Positions 9,289 through 18,553 of a stretch of 62,121 bases of DNA are shown here, in pieces. Numbering within the stretch: the stretch's first letter is position 1; every line of letters starts with the position of its first letter. This DNA comes from Gemmatimonadales bacterium UBA2960 (GTDB lineage Bacteria > Gemmatimonadota > Gemmatimonadetes > Longimicrobiales > Gaopeijiaceae). Position numbers and translations under genes: made by a program. The notes under the pieces are model-generated. The model saw only the letters and a list, made by a program, of their open reading frames with translations, was not told where the DNA came from and ran no database searches. The DNA is taken from contig DEBI01000035.1 in assembly GCA_002348465.1 (NCBI GenBank), positions 1 through 62,121 on the forward strand. The letters run 5' to 3'.

Positions 9289-10776
9289 GTGGGAGACGTT
9301 ACCCGTAGAAACTTTGTTTCGACTACGTCAAAGATTGCGCTTGGAGGGATGGTCGTTCCTCGGCATATCCTCGGCGGGCATGGCTACCAAGCACCCAGCG
9401 ATACACTCAATGTTGCCATAGTGGGTGCAGGCGGAATGGGCGCCGAGAATGCTCAGGAGTTGGGCTCTGAAAACATTGTTGCTGTTTGTGACGTTGATCT
9501 TGAACTAGTCATGGATAAGGCCCGCGAGAGGATGACTGACGGAGATGGGAATCCTCGTGAGAAAGGACACCGTTGGGCGGAGCAATATGAGAGTGCTACC
9601 AAGTACACTCGTTTTGACGAGATGCTCGAGCGTCAGAAGGATATAGATGCCGTGCTAATCGCGACTCCCGATCACACACATGCCGTGATTGCGGCTGCAG
9701 CGATGAAGGAAGGCAAGCACGTTTACGTGCAGAAGCCACTAACGTGGTCGGTACATGAAGCGCGTGCTCTCCAAGGATTGGCTCGCACAACTGGTGTAGT
9801 GACGCAAATGGGTAACCAAGGCCACTCTTCAGACGATGCTCGTCTCATAAATGAGTGGGTACAGGCGGGGGTGATAGGAAATGTGCAGGAGGTGCACGTC
9901 TGGACTAATCGCCCCATCTGGGGACAGGGGCTACTTCGTCCCACAGAAAGGCCAGCCGATTTTGATCTCAGCTCGCCGGACCGCTCTTGGTGGCCCGGTT
10001 CCATTGCTGAGGCTCATGCCTGGGGTTTGTCTGGTGACTTTCCTGTGCCCGGTCATCTTGACTGGGATCAGTATTTGGGGCCTGTAGCTCGGAAGGTGCC
10101 ATACCACCCGATATACCACCCCTTCCACTGGAGAGGCTGGGTCGATTTCGGTGTTGGCGCGCTAGGTGATATGGGTGCTCACCTGATAGATCACCCTTTT
10201 TGGGCTCTGAACCTTGGTTACCCAGAAACCATCGAAGCAACTTCGACACCGTGGGGTGGCACTTCGGATGATCCGGTATCGTATCCGATGGCAACGAAGG
10301 TACACTATGAGTTTCCGCGTCGTGGCCTGATGCCTCCGGTTTCGCTGCACTGGTATGACGGGGGCCTTATGCCTCAGCGCCCCGAACTGCTCTCGGTTGA
10401 TGTCGAACTAGAGCCAGAGGGTGGTGTGATCTTTGTGGGTGAGCGCGGACTTCTTATGCACGAGACTTATGGGCGAAATCCTCGCCTCTTTCCTGAAACA
10501 CTCCATGAAGAAGCGGAGGCAGTTCCGTGGCGTTACGATCGCATTGAGGACAGTCATGAAATGAACTGGGCGAACGCATGCAAGAAAGGCCGCGAAGCTA
10601 GCTGTCCGTTTTCGTATGCCGCACCGCTGACCGAAGTCATGTTGCTTGGACTTGTCGCTTTGCGGGCGGGTCAAGGTGTCCGGTTAGACTACGATGCGGA
10701 GGCCATGAGAGTTACAAACTCGGAGGAGGCTAATCGCTTCCTTACTCGAGAATATCGTGAAGGCTGGAGTCTGTGA
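9289..10776 (+). CDS. Gfo/Idh/MocA family oxidoreductase, Tat-exported
   Basis: The 495-residue protein opens with a twin-arginine signal (TRRNFVSTTSKIALGG). A Rossmann domain follows (VAIVGAGGMG), with the conserved KPLTW/EKP-type motif as VQKPLTW near residue 145. The C-terminal GFO domain carries GDMGAHLIDHPFWAL. Such proteins oxidise or reduce sugar hydroxyls with a tightly held NAD(P). In 3-keto-glycoside pathways a Gfo enzyme makes the 3-keto sugar. The GTG start is very close (2 bases) to the GAGGAG motif. It is the first gene of an operon of overlapping genes that ends at 18526. Confidence 0.88.
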   Translation: MGDVTRRNFVSTTSKIALGGMVVPRHILGGHGYQAPSDTLNVAIVGAGGMGAENAQELGSENIVAVCDVDLELVMDKARERMTDGDGNPREKGHRWAEQYESATKYTRFDEMLERQKDIDAVLIATPDHTHAVIAAAAMKEGKHVYVQKPLTWSVHEARALQGLARTTGVVTQMGNQGHSSDDARLINEWVQAGVIGNVQEVHVWTNRPIWGQGLLRPTERPADFDLSSPDRSWWPGSIAEAHAWGLSGDFPVPGHLDWDQYLGPVARKVPYHPIYHPFHWRGWVDFGVGALGDMGAHLIDHPFWALNLGYPETIEATSTPWGGTSDDPVSYPMATKVHYEFPRRGLMPPVSLHWYDGGLMPQRPELLSVDVELEPEGGVIFVGERGLLMHETYGRNPRLFPETLHEEAEAVPWRYDRIEDSHEMNWANACKKGREASCPFSYAAPLTEVMLLGLVALRAGQGVRLDYDAEAMRVTNSEEANRFLTREYREGWSL

Positions 10777-11516
10777 TGAAACGATGTGATCAAATGGTTG
10801 CTATCGTCCTGACGATCCTTTTGTCTTCCGGGTGTGTTGCTGGGCAGACCGATGCCACCGGAACAAACGGTCAGGATAAAGGCTTGGCGCACAATGAGCT
10901 CTCTGCAGAGGATGTAGCTGAGGGATGGGAACTACTCTTTGATGGACAGTCTTTGGATGGGTGGAGGGCTTACGATCATGAAGGCGTGCCGGGCGGTTGG
11001 GAGGTTCGGGACGGAGCAATTATGAGGACTGGACCGGGTGGCGACATCATGACACAAGGGGTTTTCCGCAATTTTGAGCTCTCCCTCGATTCTCGAGTAG
11101 AGGAGGGTGGGAACAGCGGTGTCTTCTACCTAGCGGCTCAAGGGGAAGAGAACATCTACCACAGCGCTCCTGAAATGCAGGTGCTAGACGATGAGCGACA
11201 TCCAGACGGCCAGAACCCATTTACGAGTGCCGGTGCGAATTACGGTTTACATCCCGCCCCAAGGGGTGTAGTGCACCCTGCAGGGGAGTGGAATCATATC
11301 CGCATCGTTGTTAACGAAGACCAAATCGAACACTGGCTGAACGGCGAAAAGGTCGTCGAGTATGTAATTCGTTCGCCGGAGTGGACCGAACTGGTCGCCG
11401 CGAGCAAGTTCAGCCAGTGGCCAGCCTATGGGCAGGCCTCCGAGGGCCATATTGGCCTGCAGGACCACGGGGATCCCGTCTGGTACCGAAACGTCAAGGT
11501 TAGGGAGATACGCTGA
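10776..11516 (+). CDS. DUF1080 / 3-keto-glycoside hydrolase-like lipoprotein
   Basis: A secreted protein of 246 residues with a lipoprotein signal (lipobox SSGC) and one DUF1080 domain (Pfam name: 3-keto-disaccharide hydrolase), seen as WELLFDGQSLDGWRAYD at its start, GNSGVFYLA in the middle and HIGLQDHGDPVWYRNVKVREI at the end. This fold is a concanavalin-like beta sandwich; characterised members cleave glycosides whose glucose has been oxidised at C3. The ATG overlaps the stop of the Gfo gene (TGATG); a GTG one codon earlier is also possible. It sits between an exported Gfo and an exported TIM-barrel protein, which fits a periplasmic keto-glycoside pathway. Confidence 0.88.
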   Translation: MKRCDQMVAIVLTILLSSGCVAGQTDATGTNGQDKGLAHNELSAEDVAEGWELLFDGQSLDGWRAYDHEGVPGGWEVRDGAIMRTGPGGDIMTQGVFRNFELSLDSRVEEGGNSGVFYLAAQGEENIYHSAPEMQVLDDERHPDGQNPFTSAGANYGLHPAPRGVVHPAGEWNHIRIVVNEDQIEHWLNGEKVVEYVIRSPEWTELVAASKFSQWPAYGQASEGHIGLQDHGDPVWYRNVKVREIR

Positions 11517-12331
11517 TGGATCGCAGGTCCTTTGTCGCTGCACTCAGTGCAGCCCCCTTTGTTGTGCCTAGATTGAGCCAACGTGTGCCCATAAACCGGC
11601 CGGGGCTCCAACTCTACACCGTACGTGATGCGATGTCAGAGGATGTCTCCGGGACTCTGGCTACTCTGGCGGATATAGGATACATCGAGGTCGAGTTGGC
11701 CGGCACTTACGGGATGACAGCGACTTCTTTTCGCCGTCACCTTGATGAGTTTGGCCTGCGAGCGGTGTCTGGGCATGCAGACTTTGCAGAGGTTCGTGGC
11801 GACTGGCAAAGGACCTTGGACGATGCGGCTGAACTGGGCCACGAGATGATCGTGATCCCTTGGCTTCCCGAGGAAGTACGCACTCCTGATGGGTATAGGG
11901 CGGTTGCAGATGACCTAAACCGTGCCGGAGAGGCCGCCCGGCGGATGGGTTTTCGATTCGGTTACCACAACCATCAGTTCGAGTTCGATGCTATGGATGG
12001 AGTGATACCGATGGCTCTGTTGCTAGATGAAACGGAGGACTCTCTCGTGGACTGGCAGATGGATATTTATTGGGTCGTTGATGGTGGCCACGAGCCCCTG
12101 GAATGGCTCGGGCATTACTCTGACCGCGTGACAAGTGTCCATATCAAGGACCGCTCAGCCCAAGGTGCGATGGTCGATGTTGGGGATGGTGTCATCGACT
12201 TCGAAAAGATACTCCGAGCCCCCGAAGCTCACGAACTCCGACACAGTTTCATCGAACATGACAATCCAGCAGATTCCCTCGTGACTGTGCGTCGCAGCTT
12301 CGACTACCTCATGCAGGAATTTGCGCAGTGA
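11516..12331 (+). CDS. sugar phosphate isomerase/epimerase family TIM barrel, Tat-exported
   Basis: A 271-residue AP-endonuclease-2-like TIM-barrel protein that begins with a twin-arginine signal (MDRRSFVAALSAAPFVVP). Metal-site residues of the xylose-isomerase-like fold are visible in FGYHNHQFEFD, DWQMDIYWVVDGG and VHIKDRS. Related proteins isomerise, epimerise or eliminate on 3-keto sugars rather than on sugar phosphates. The start overlaps the previous stop (TGATG) and the end overlaps the GMC gene by 4 bp. A second TIM-barrel protein without a signal ends the same operon (17498-18526). Confidence 0.86.
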   Translation: MDRRSFVAALSAAPFVVPRLSQRVPINRPGLQLYTVRDAMSEDVSGTLATLADIGYIEVELAGTYGMTATSFRRHLDEFGLRAVSGHADFAEVRGDWQRTLDDAAELGHEMIVIPWLPEEVRTPDGYRAVADDLNRAGEAARRMGFRFGYHNHQFEFDAMDGVIPMALLLDETEDSLVDWQMDIYWVVDGGHEPLEWLGHYSDRVTSVHIKDRSAQGAMVDVGDGVIDFEKILRAPEAHELRHSFIEHDNPADSLVTVRRSFDYLMQEFAQ

Positions 12332-14115
12332 GAGGTAAGACTAAAGAAGATTACGACGTAATTGTCGTCGGATCGGGTGCGGCGGGAGGCATGTGTGCAT
12401 ACGTGCTCGCTTGCTCCGGTGTTCGAGTTCTGATGCTCGAAGCAGGTCGGGACTACGATCCGGTTACTGAAACGCCGATGTTTCAGTTGCCCAGAGATGC
12501 GCCCCTCCGTGCGGCTGGCACTCCGGAAAAGCCCTTTGGATTTTACGACGCCACTGTTGATGGAGGATGGCGTGTCCCCGGCGAACCGTATTCGAGTGCA
12601 GACGGAGCGGATTTCATGTGGTGGCGGGCTAGGATGCTCGGTGGGCGCACAAACCACTGGGGTCGCATCTCACTGCGAATGGGAGAATACGACTACAAAC
12701 CACATTCTCGCGATGGACTCGGCTTTGACTGGCCGATGAGTTACGAGGACGTAGCGCCATACTATGACAAGACTGAGATGCTAATTGGCGTGTACGGTTC
12801 GAATGAAGGGTTAGAAAACACGCCGAACTCGTCACCGGGTGTCTTGCAGCCCCCGCCTGCTCCAAGGGCCACCGAGCTTCTGACGCAAAAAGTGTGCGGA
12901 GACCAACTCGATATCCCGGTGATCCCCGCGCACCTAGCGATCATGACACAGCGCCAAGAAGCTGAGCGACTGTCACGGGCGCTATGGCCGAACAACTCGT
13001 TGGCTCAACGGGTCACCTCCGAATCCATGCGGTCCCGTGCCGCTTGCTTCTACGCGACAGATTGCGGTCGTGGTTGCTCGATCAAGGCGAATTTTCAGTC
13101 GCCAACGGTGCTTCTTCCTCCAGCACTGGCCACAGGGAATCTGGACATTATAACAGACGCGATGGTGCGCGAGGTGACAGTGGATTCTCGTGGTCGTGCA
13201 ACTGGAGTTCACTACATCGACAAGAGGACGAGGCTGGACGAACACGTGAGCGCTAGAGTTGTCGTCGTGGCGGCGAGTGCATGTGAATCTGCGCGCATAC
13301 TCCTAAACTCAAAGAGTGGAGCGTTTCCGGATGGCCTTGCCAACGGTTCAGGGCTTGTGGGCAAGTACGTGATGGACACTGTGGGAGCGGGGGTGTCAGG
13401 GCAGATACCCGCATTGGAGAACTGTCCTCCGCATAACACGGACGGGGCATCTGGGATGCACCTCTACATGCCCTGGTGGCTGTATCAGGAACAGGCTCGT
13501 GGGCAGCTCGACTTTGCACGCGGGTACCATATCGAATTTGGAGGGGGGCGTCGGATGCCGGGCTATGGCGCGTTCGGTGGGATAGAGTCCCTGACCAGGG
13601 GCTCTTATGGACAGGCCTTCAAGGAAGATTGCCGAAGGTACTACGGCTCGTTCATGTATTTCGACGGTCGGGGTGAGATGATCCCAAACCAAGATTGTTA
13701 CTGTGAAATCAACCCGAATGAAGTTGATCAATGGGGAATCCCGACTCTTCGGTTTCACTGGAAATGGTCAGAACATGAGTTGAACCAAGCGAGACATATG
13801 CAGCATACTTTTCGCGATATTATCGAGGCCATGGGTGGACAGGTGCTGAGCACGGTTCAGGATGACGGTGCAAATGCAATCGCGCGTCCTGGGCAAATCA
13901 TCCACGAAGTGGGCGGGGTGATCATGGGTAGCGACCCGACCAGTTCAGTTCTGAATCAGTTTTGTCAGTCTTGGGAGGTGGATAACCTGTTCGTCACAGA
14001 TGGTGGCTGCTTTGTGTCGAACGCTGACAAGAACCCTACACTCTCAATTATGGCTATAGCTTGGCGGGCATCGGATTACATAGTCGAACAGCTCGCGCAT
14101 GGCAGTATAGGATGA
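12328..14115 (+). CDS. GMC family oxidoreductase, large subunit of an FAD glycoside/alcohol dehydrogenase
   Basis: A 595-residue FAD enzyme. The dinucleotide-binding motif VIVVGSGAAGGMCA is near the start, LGGRTNHWGR near residue 110, and the C-terminal GMC domain contains the His of IHEVGGVIMG and the Asn of NADKNPTLSIMA. It has no signal peptide of its own. In gluconate- and glucoside-3-dehydrogenases the large subunit rides through Tat with a small partner that carries the signal; the next gene encodes such a partner. The start is GTG with a GTGA overlap. A cytochrome c electron acceptor, often present in these complexes, is not seen nearby. Confidence 0.88.
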   Translation: MRGKTKEDYDVIVVGSGAAGGMCAYVLACSGVRVLMLEAGRDYDPVTETPMFQLPRDAPLRAAGTPEKPFGFYDATVDGGWRVPGEPYSSADGADFMWWRARMLGGRTNHWGRISLRMGEYDYKPHSRDGLGFDWPMSYEDVAPYYDKTEMLIGVYGSNEGLENTPNSSPGVLQPPPAPRATELLTQKVCGDQLDIPVIPAHLAIMTQRQEAERLSRALWPNNSLAQRVTSESMRSRAACFYATDCGRGCSIKANFQSPTVLLPPALATGNLDIITDAMVREVTVDSRGRATGVHYIDKRTRLDEHVSARVVVVAASACESARILLNSKSGAFPDGLANGSGLVGKYVMDTVGAGVSGQIPALENCPPHNTDGASGMHLYMPWWLYQEQARGQLDFARGYHIEFGGGRRMPGYGAFGGIESLTRGSYGQAFKEDCRRYYGSFMYFDGRGEMIPNQDCYCEINPNEVDQWGIPTLRFHWKWSEHELNQARHMQHTFRDIIEAMGGQVLSTVQDDGANAIARPGQIIHEVGGVIMGSDPTSSVLNQFCQSWEVDNLFVTDGGCFVSNADKNPTLSIMAIAWRASDYIVEQLAHGSIG

Positions 14116-14183
14116 ACGACGGAGCGAAGAGACCGACCCGGCTCCCCGTAATTGATCAGCTCGGTTTGGAAGGGACCATTCCG

Positions 14184-14834
14184 ATGGACCGCAGACAGGC
14201 TATTAAGGTGATGGCTATCGCAGCCGCTGCTGTTCCTACATTTGGTGCTTGTGCTCCTGAGGGCAGCCCGGGCTCGAACTCGGCTTCAACCTCAAGGCTC
14301 GCGAGTAACTCCAAAGCGGCGGGTACCCTGTGGGACCCAGATCTCGTTAGTCCAGTTGTGCCATGGGAGCGCATATTGGCCTCAGATGAGCTGGAATCAC
14401 TCGCCACCCTATGTGATCTGGTCATTCCCGCAGATCACAGATCACCCTCAGCGAGCGAAGTCGGTGCTCAGGATTTCATTGATGAGTGGGTCAGCGCGCC
14501 GTATGCCGGTAATTCGGATGACCTTGCACTGGTCAGAGGTGGTCTCGTCTGGTTGGATCAGCAAGCTGCGGAGCGTTTCGGTGACGGGTTGAGATTTCGG
14601 AATCTCTCAGCCGAACAACAAGCCAAGATTTGTGATGACATTTGCTTCTTACCTGAGGCGGCCGCGGGCCATAAGGAGGCCGCGAGATTTTTCGACCGTG
14701 TCCGTGATCTGACCGCGACCGCCTTCTGGACGACTCAGGTCGGTATGGACGATCTGCAGTACATCGGTAATGTCCCTCTAGCACAGTGGGACCCGCCACC
14801 ACCAGATGTCCTCCGGCACTTGGGACTCGCATAA
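14184..14834 (+). CDS. gluconate 2-dehydrogenase subunit 3 family protein, Tat signal
   Basis: A small subunit of about 216 residues with a twin-arginine signal ending in a lipobox (MDRRQAIKVMAIAAAA then TFGAC), followed by the subunit-3 domain (LATLCDLVIPADHRSPSASEVGAQDFIDEW). Proteins of this family carry the FAD subunit across the membrane. I chose ATG 14184 because GGAAGGGA lies about 10 bases upstream and the Tat motif starts there. ATG 14112 overlaps the GMC stop (ATGA) and would add 24 residues; it remains possible. The neighbours suggest glucoside 3-dehydrogenation as its role. Confidence 0.85.
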   Translation: MDRRQAIKVMAIAAAAVPTFGACAPEGSPGSNSASTSRLASNSKAAGTLWDPDLVSPVVPWERILASDELESLATLCDLVIPADHRSPSASEVGAQDFIDEWVSAPYAGNSDDLALVRGGLVWLDQQAAERFGDGLRFRNLSAEQQAKICDDICFLPEAAAGHKEAARFFDRVRDLTATAFWTTQVGMDDLQYIGNVPLAQWDPPPPDVLRHLGLA

Positions 14835-14865
14835 TTCCCTCACCCACTACCTCCGGCACCGAATA

Positions 14866-16332
14866 ATGACAGAAGTACCTCAACATCGCGTCAACGCGGA
14901 TCGCCTTTTCTTCGGAAGTTGTGTTGCTCTGATAGCCACATCGGTTGCATTTGCGACGGTGGGTGCGGTTATGCTCGCCCTGAAGCGAGAGTTCGTGCTA
15001 ACTAACGAAGAAGTCGGTTGGATTGGTGGCGCAGCTCTTTGGGGCTTTGCCGTCTCGCAGTTGGCGTTCGCTCCGCTTGCCGATTCCGTTGGGATGAAAT
15101 CTCTGCTGCGGTTTTCGTTTTTGGGCCACCTACTAGGCTCTTTGACAATGATTTTCGCCGGTGGTTTTACGACGCTCTTCGCTGGTGCTCTCATCATCGC
15201 AATGGCGAACGGGCTGGTTGAAGCGGCGTGCAACCCTCTGGTTGCAGCACTCTATCCGGAGAACAAGACGGTGAAATTGAATCAGTTCCACGTCTGGTTT
15301 CCAGGAGGCGTGGTTATTGGAGGCCTGGCCGCTTTTGCTCTTGACTCAGTCGGCATTCCAGGGTGGCAGATCAAGGTCGGACTGATACTCATACCCACTT
15401 TCGCATATGGCATCCTACTGCTGGGGGAGGACTTCCCGCCCACTGAGGGCGTCGAGGCCGGTGTGACTATGGGGGAAATGTTTAGAGCAGCATTTACCAC
15501 TCCTCTCATGTGGGTACTGCTGATAGCCATGTCCATGACGGCTTCAGTAGAACTGGGCCCGAATCGCTGGGTGCCCGCAGTTTTGGAGTCTGGTGGGATG
15601 GTGGGCATTCTAGTGCTTGTTTGGATCAACGGCTTGATGGCTATTATGCGTTATCGAGCAGGTGACGTCGTGAGCCGTATATCACCGACAGGCTTGCTCT
15701 TGGCGTCAGCTGTCATTTCTGGTGTGGGGCTTTTCTCGCTCAGCTACGCAAGCGGCATAGTTATGACGTTCTTGGCAGCTACGGTGTTCGCCATCGGAGT
15801 CTGTTATTTCTGGCCGACCATGCTCGGTGTCGTCTCAGAACGAGTCCCACGTTCCGGAGCTCTTGGCTTAGGACTAATGGGTACGGTAGGTATGGCGACT
15901 GTCGGTTTGGTCACGTCACCCCAGATGGGCGCTATCGCTGACCGCTATGCTCACGATGAACTTCCGGTTGCTGAGACGATTGGACTGTTTGAGCGGGCGG
16001 AGCCGATTTTAGCGGCCCATTCTGGCCCGGATGCTCGGGCGGCCGCAGAAGCGATTACAGAAGTGGCTCGTGCATGGCAGTCTGATTCAGGAGTCTTACC
16101 TGCTCCGGCTACATCGAATGCTTTACGCGCAGTTATCGCGTCGGACGTCGATTTAGGTCTAGTAGCTGAGGCCCAGACAATTTTAGGGCCAGCGGACAAT
16201 ATGGGCGGGAAGGTTTCGTTCCGGTGGATCGTTCCACTTTGCGCATTGCTGACAATGATCTTCTCCGTCCTCTACATTCGAGACAGGAAGGCCGGTGGTT
16301 ATATAGCGAGAAGTATAGAGGCTTCCGAGTGA
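14866..16332 (+). CDS. MFS transporter, probable sugar or keto-sugar permease
   Basis: A polytopic membrane protein of 488 residues from ATG 14866 (the frame is open back to 14806). The first half begins TVGAVMLALKREFVLTNEEVGW and has about six helices. A long hydrophilic insertion of about 100 residues (roughly residues 375-460, rich in Ala and Glu) lies before the last helix, which is unusual for the superfamily. It resembles FucP/sugar-type MFS proteins. Its position between exported and cytoplasmic sugar enzymes suggests that it imports the product of the periplasmic steps. The end overlaps the next start by 4 bp (GTGA). Confidence 0.83.
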   Translation: MTEVPQHRVNADRLFFGSCVALIATSVAFATVGAVMLALKREFVLTNEEVGWIGGAALWGFAVSQLAFAPLADSVGMKSLLRFSFLGHLLGSLTMIFAGGFTTLFAGALIIAMANGLVEAACNPLVAALYPENKTVKLNQFHVWFPGGVVIGGLAAFALDSVGIPGWQIKVGLILIPTFAYGILLLGEDFPPTEGVEAGVTMGEMFRAAFTTPLMWVLLIAMSMTASVELGPNRWVPAVLESGGMVGILVLVWINGLMAIMRYRAGDVVSRISPTGLLLASAVISGVGLFSLSYASGIVMTFLAATVFAIGVCYFWPTMLGVVSERVPRSGALGLGLMGTVGMATVGLVTSPQMGAIADRYAHDELPVAETIGLFERAEPILAAHSGPDARAAAEAITEVARAWQSDSGVLPAPATSNALRAVIASDVDLGLVAEAQTILGPADNMGGKVSFRWIVPLCALLTMIFSVLYIRDRKAGGYIARSIEASE

Positions 16333-17501
16333 CGCAGATTCGATATGGGATGGTCGGAGGTGGCCCGGGCGCGTTTATTGGAGGGGTCCATAGGGCCGCC
16401 GCCGCAGTCGACGGAGGATACGAGCTGGTATCTGGGTCCTTTTCCTCCGATCCTGCTAAGTCGCGTCAGACAGGAAAGCAGCTAGGACTGGACGGTGACC
16501 GGGTCTATTCGGATTTCCGAGAGATGGCTTTAGTTGAGGCTACTAGAGAAGACGGTATCGAAGCTGTTGTCATCGTGACCCCGAACCACCTGCACTATGA
16601 GGTAGCGAAGGTTTTTCTCGAGGCTGGTATCCATGTGATTTGTGACAAGCCACTTACTACGAGTGTGGAAGATGCAGATGAACTAGTTCGGCTGACAACG
16701 GAACGCGGGCTTGTGTTTGTGGTCACTTACAACTACACAGGCTACCCAATGATTAAAGAAGCGCGTGAGCGAGTTTCGGCTGGAGCGCTTGGTGCTATAA
16801 GAAAGGTTGTGGTGGAGTACTCTCAGGGATGGTTAAGTACGCTGCTAGAGGCAGAAGGCCATAAACAGGCGGAATGGCGTGGCGACCCCGAAAGGGCAGG
16901 CCCGTCGTCTGCTCTGGGAGATATTGGAACGCACGCGTTCAATCTTATGCATTACGTCACTGGTCTTGAAGTGCGACGCCTTTTCGCCGATCTCGGTACC
17001 GTTTTAGAGGGTCGCGCGCTAGAAGACGATGCGGTTGTGCTTCTCGACCTGGAGGATGGTGTTCGTGGTGTTATGATGGTCTCTCAGATAGCCACCGGAG
17101 AACGAAATCATATCCTTCTGAGGGTGTATGGTGCAGACGCCGCACTTCATTGGAGTCAAGAGGATCCTGATCGCCTTAGAATGGTCGACTCGGGCGGTAC
17201 TGAGACCGTGCTTTTTCGAGGAGGAGATGTCGGGCCTCATGCGACAAGAGCGACACGTCTGCCTGGTGGACATCCAGAAGGCTTTATAGAGGCTTTTGCG
17301 AACATCTACCGTGAGGCTGCTGCTGCGATCCGTGGTGTTGATGCTGTCACCGGTTCCTCGGGGGTCACTCCGGATTTCCCAACGGTTCAGGATGGGGCAC
17401 TGGGGGTGGATTTCATATTTCGAGCAATCGAAAGTGATCGGGACCAGGCTTGGGTGAAGATGGCAGGGGAACGGTCAGCCAAGTCGAGTGAGAGAACATG
17501 A
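16329..17501 (+). CDS. Gfo/Idh/MocA family oxidoreductase, cytoplasmic
   Basis: A 390-residue NAD(P)-dependent oxidoreductase without an export signal. The Rossmann motif YGMVGGGPGAFIG is at the N-terminus, the catalytic CDKPLTT motif lies near residue 110, and GDIGTHAFNLMHYVTG is in the substrate domain. The start is GTG at 16329, overlapping the MFS stop (GTGA). The frame continues 35 codons upstream inside the MFS gene, but that part has no homology. Related enzymes oxidise or reduce inositols and glucosides at C3. It pairs with the TIM-barrel gene that follows with an ATGA overlap. Confidence 0.88.
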   Translation: MTQIRYGMVGGGPGAFIGGVHRAAAAVDGGYELVSGSFSSDPAKSRQTGKQLGLDGDRVYSDFREMALVEATREDGIEAVVIVTPNHLHYEVAKVFLEAGIHVICDKPLTTSVEDADELVRLTTERGLVFVVTYNYTGYPMIKEARERVSAGALGAIRKVVVEYSQGWLSTLLEAEGHKQAEWRGDPERAGPSSALGDIGTHAFNLMHYVTGLEVRRLFADLGTVLEGRALEDDAVVLLDLEDGVRGVMMVSQIATGERNHILLRVYGADAALHWSQEDPDRLRMVDSGGTETVLFRGGDVGPHATRATRLPGGHPEGFIEAFANIYREAAAAIRGVDAVTGSSGVTPDFPTVQDGALGVDFIFRAIESDRDQAWVKMAGERSAKSSERT

Positions 17502-18526
17502 GTCTCTGGAGCGATCGCAATGGACAGACGCGTCCTGTCACACTCTTTACCGGCCAATGGGCTGACGTACCTTTGGCACAGCTAGCTAAGAAGGCTGCTA
17601 CTTGGGGCTATGATGGACTGGAACTCGCGTGCTGGGGCGATCACTTCGATGTGGGAAGAGCTGCCTCGGACCAGAATTATTGCGTAGCTCTTCAAGAGAT
17701 GCTCGCGTCTCATGGACTCGAAGTGTTCGCCGTTAGTAATCACTTGGTGGGACAGGCTGTATGCGATCACATCGATGAGAGGCACAAGTCGATCCTCCCG
17801 GAGCATGTTTGGGGTGATGGTTCGGAGGAGGGGGTCAGAGCGAGGGCCGCAGAGGAGATGAAGCTGACAGCGAGAGCCGCAGCAAACTTGGGAGTTCGGG
17901 TGGTCAACGGCTTTACGGGAAGCTCTATATGGCCTCTTCTGTATTCATTCCCGCCTGTCCCCGAGCGTTGGGTAGAGGAAGGTTTTGAGGAATTTGCTCG
18001 AAGATGGACTCCAATTCTGGACGTATTTGACGAAGTGGGTGTCCGTTTCGCACTTGAAGTACACCCGACCGAGATTGCCTTCGACACCATAACGGCAGAG
18101 AGAGCACTAGCATCGCTCGAGCATCGAGAGGCGTTCGGTTTTAACTATGATCCAAGCCATCTCGCGTACCAAGGAGTGGACTGTGTCGACTTTATCAACC
18201 GTTTTGGTGAGCGTATCTATCACGTCCATATGAAAGATGTGTGGTGGTCGAATCGTCCAGGCCTGTCGGGAGTGTTTGGAGGGCATTTGCCATTTGGCAA
18301 CATTGATCGCAATTGGGATTTCCGGAGTCTTGGTCGGGGCAAGGTTCCATTTGAGGAGATTGTGCGTGCGCTCAACCGAATCGGCTATAGTGGGCCGCTT
18401 TCAGTTGAGTGGGAGGACGCTGGAATGGAGAGGGAGCATGGTGCGGAGGAGGCGTGTGCCTTCGTGAAAGCTGTCGACTTTCCCGTATCTCATACTGCTT
18501 TTGATGCAGCGTTTTCGGAAGAATAG
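17498..18526 (+). CDS. sugar phosphate isomerase/epimerase family TIM barrel, cytoplasmic
   Basis: A 342-residue xylose-isomerase-like TIM-barrel protein without a signal peptide. Metal-binding and active-site segments include ALEVHPTEIAFD, FGFNYDPSHLAYQ, YHVHMKDVWW and LSVEWEDAGMEREHG. Family members act as epimerases, isomerases or lyases on sugars and inositols. The start overlaps the Gfo stop (ATGA). It is the last gene of the operon and converges with the CarH-like regulator, 27 bp away. No clear terminator is visible between them. Confidence 0.87.
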   Translation: MSLWSDRNGQTRPVTLFTGQWADVPLAQLAKKAATWGYDGLELACWGDHFDVGRAASDQNYCVALQEMLASHGLEVFAVSNHLVGQAVCDHIDERHKSILPEHVWGDGSEEGVRARAAEEMKLTARAAANLGVRVVNGFTGSSIWPLLYSFPPVPERWVEEGFEEFARRWTPILDVFDEVGVRFALEVHPTEIAFDTITAERALASLEHREAFGFNYDPSHLAYQGVDCVDFINRFGERIYHVHMKDVWWSNRPGLSGVFGGHLPFGNIDRNWDFRSLGRGKVPFEEIVRALNRIGYSGPLSVEWEDAGMEREHGAEEACAFVKAVDFPVSHTAFDAAFSEE

Positions 18527-18553
18527 GCGGGCTTCCATGGGTGCTGGATAGTG

